Source: JAFGBI01 sp964454025 (GTDB lineage Bacteria > Myxococcota_A > Polyangia > Polyangiales > Polyangiaceae). Taken from it: a stretch of 64,000 bases of DNA. The position numbers were made by a program, and so were the translations under genes. Positions 62,953 to 64,000 of the stretch are shown here, in pieces. The notes below the pieces were generated by a model. The model was not told the origin of the DNA. It made no database searches and saw only the letters and a list, made by a program, of their open reading frames with translations. Within the stretch, counting starts at the first letter, position 1, and every line of letters starts with the position of its first letter. The stretch lies in contig CAYVRP010000024.1 of assembly GCA_964454025.1 (NCBI GenBank), positions 1 to 64,000 on the forward strand. The letters run 5' to 3'.

Positions 62953-63702
62953 TCAGCGGTCCAGGGCGGCGCGCATCTGCTCGCGGACCTCGCGCAGCGG
63001 CGCGAGCGCCTCCTCGGAAACCGAGGCGCCGAGCTGCGCGAGGCAGGCGTCCAGGGCGGCGACCTGCCGCTCCTGCCGCTCGCGCAGGCGAGCCACCATC
63101 TGCTCGAAGTCCTCGAAGAACCCCACGAGCTCGTCCCCGCGGCGCAGCCTCCCCCCGGGCTGCAGGCGGCCCTCGGCGACCTCCGCGATCTGCCGCCGCA
63201 TCTTGTAGATGGGTCCCGCGACCCTGTGCGTCACGGCGATCCCGGCCAGGCCCACGAACAGCACGAAGACGAGCAGGGCGCCGGCGAGGACATACGCGAG
63301 GGTGACGTGCTGGGCGCGGAGCGCCGCAGCCTGGCGCGCGAGTTCGGCCTGCCGGGCCTCGAGCTGGCTCGTGTACTGGTTGTCGCCGGCCCGGAAGGCG
63401 GCGAGCAGCTCCGGATCCTGGGCGTACTCCGGGTCCTTCACGATGTTCATCTCGACGACCTGGCTGACCTTGCGACCCTCGGCGACGACGGCGCTCCCCA
63501 ACGCGACCAGCTCCTGGCTCTGGGCAAGCAGCCTCGTGCTCGTTCGCCAGAGCACCGCGCCCAGCGCGACGCTCAGCACCACCGCGATGCCGACCAGATA
63601 CCCCGCGTACTTGAGCTGGAAGCGCCGATCGAGCAGGTAGTTACGGAGCTTGCGCTGGTGTCGCTTCGACGGCGCACCGGACGCTCGCGGAGCTTCGGCC
63701 AT
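62953..63702 (-). CDS. HAMP-domain membrane protein without output domain
   Basis: 249 aa. Two membrane helices (LKYAGYLVGIAVVLSVALGA at about 30-50; LAYVLAGALLVFVLFVGLAG at about 135-155) enclose a helical periplasmic part of about 80 residues. A HAMP domain follows (VAGPIYKMRRQIAEVAEGRL, DELVGFFEDFEQMVARLR), ending in a short coiled coil with no kinase or methyl-accepting domain. It may signal to a separate partner. GAAGGGAG precedes the ATG. Confidence 0.85.
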   Translation of the reverse strand: MAEAPRASGAPSKRHQRKLRNYLLDRRFQLKYAGYLVGIAVVLSVALGAVLWRTSTRLLAQSQELVALGSAVVAEGRKVSQVVEMNIVKDPEYAQDPELLAAFRAGDNQYTSQLEARQAELARQAAALRAQHVTLAYVLAGALLVFVLFVGLAGIAVTHRVAGPIYKMRRQIAEVAEGRLQPGGRLRRGDELVGFFEDFEQMVARLRERQERQVAALDACLAQLGASVSEEALAPLREVREQMRAALDR

Positions 63703-63838
63703 GGATCGTGTCTCCCTTCGCCGGCGGTCACCGGGACTGGCTCGCCTCGTTCAGGTTAGCGACCCGGGGTCGGCGAGGGAAGCGTCGCGGGCGCCTCGCC
63801 CGCCCCGGCGCGCGCCCAAGCCGGCGGAATTGGCCGGA

Positions 63839-64000
63839 TCAGCGGAGCTTGGGCGCCATCGGGGCGAACGTCTCCAGGAGCCGGGCGCCCCCCGCCTGGA
63901 TCAGCTTGTCCTCGGCGGCTCGATCGGGCTCCGATACGCCCTGCATCGACAGGGTCCGGGTGAAGGTACCCTGCAGGTTCCGCTCGGGGAGCGTGAAGAT
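63839..64000 (-). CDS. 3' end of an unidentified gene (C-terminal 53 residues)
   Basis: The minus-strand frame from the window edge to TGA 63839-63841 encodes FTLPERNLQGTFTRTLSMQG, then EPDRAAEDKLIQAGGARLLE, then TFAPMAPKLR. The start lies beyond the window. Too short to name; composition and codon use look coding. Confidence 0.6.
   Translation of the reverse strand: MFTLPERNLQGTFTRTLSMQGVSEPDRAAEDKLIQAGGARLLETFAPMAPKLR

Overview
The window reads as a very GC-rich, gene-dense chromosome segment of a myxobacterium-like organism (Myxococcota; a Polyangiales/Sorangium-type relative is my best guess). Reasons: secreted lipoproteins with long Gly/Thr/Ser (TGG-type) linkers, a zinc-ribbon Ser/Thr protein kinase, an FHA plus sigma-54 activator, TPR/PEGA proteins, and above all a Glt (gliding/focal-adhesion) gene cluster. 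Assignments come from reading motifs and family features in the sequence; no database search was possible.

Layout. 1-4.9 kb: edge of a type I-G (formerly I-U) CRISPR-Cas operon on the minus strand, in the order WYL regulator, cas3 (helicase then HD), csx17 (cut by the window edge). No CRISPR array is in the window. 4.9-8 kb: a gene-poor stretch with a 45-bp direct repeat, tRNA-Met(CAT), a flavodoxin-like protein and two genes of unknown function. 8-18.1 kb: secreted polysaccharide-related genes. These are a GH5 lipoprotein, a CE1-type esterase lipoprotein, and a translationally coupled pair made of a 1425-aa CBM3/zincin lipoprotein and a lipoprotein with a formylglycine-generating-enzyme fold. 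Between the esterase and this pair lies a graveyard with a perfect 253-bp duplication, a TatD relic and twin 12-bp palindromes. 18.3-23.4 kb: TatD hydrolase, APC permease, PrkA-family kinase and a DsbD-N-like lipoprotein, all on the minus strand. 23.7-29.1 kb: an outer-membrane-like protein, a GH128-like lipoprotein, a DEAD-box helicase relic, a zinc-ribbon kinase, a C4 zinc-ribbon coiled-coil protein and tRNA-Ile2(CAT). 29.4-38.3 kb: uvrA, a DksA/TraR zinc-finger protein, an AMIN-amidase, a TPR/PEGA membrane protein, an FHA-sigma54 activator and a putative beta-barrel protein.

38.4-61.5 kb is the main system: seven minus-strand genes that match the Myxococcus xanthus Glt machinery. In transcription order they are a GltC-like TPR protein, GltD/AgmU (1237 aa), GltE/AglT (TPR lipoprotein), a small secreted protein in the GltF position, GltG/PglI (FHA, membrane helix, AgmX/PglI C-terminal domain), a TPR lipoprotein, and GltI/AgmK (about 3780 aa of TPRs). 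Three good sigma-70-type promoters, each with an 18-bp spacer, precede the three sub-blocks. The outer-membrane barrels (GltA/B/H), GltJ/AgmX, GltK and the AglRQS motor are not in the window, so this is a core envelope-spanning TPR/TonB-like complex and not a full gliding locus. The C-terminal domain of GltI looks like an M48-type metalloprotease fold whose HExxH motif has been lost.

61.8-64 kb: a divergent Cys-rich lipoprotein, a YraN-family protein, a HAMP-domain membrane protein and the 3' end of an unidentified gene.
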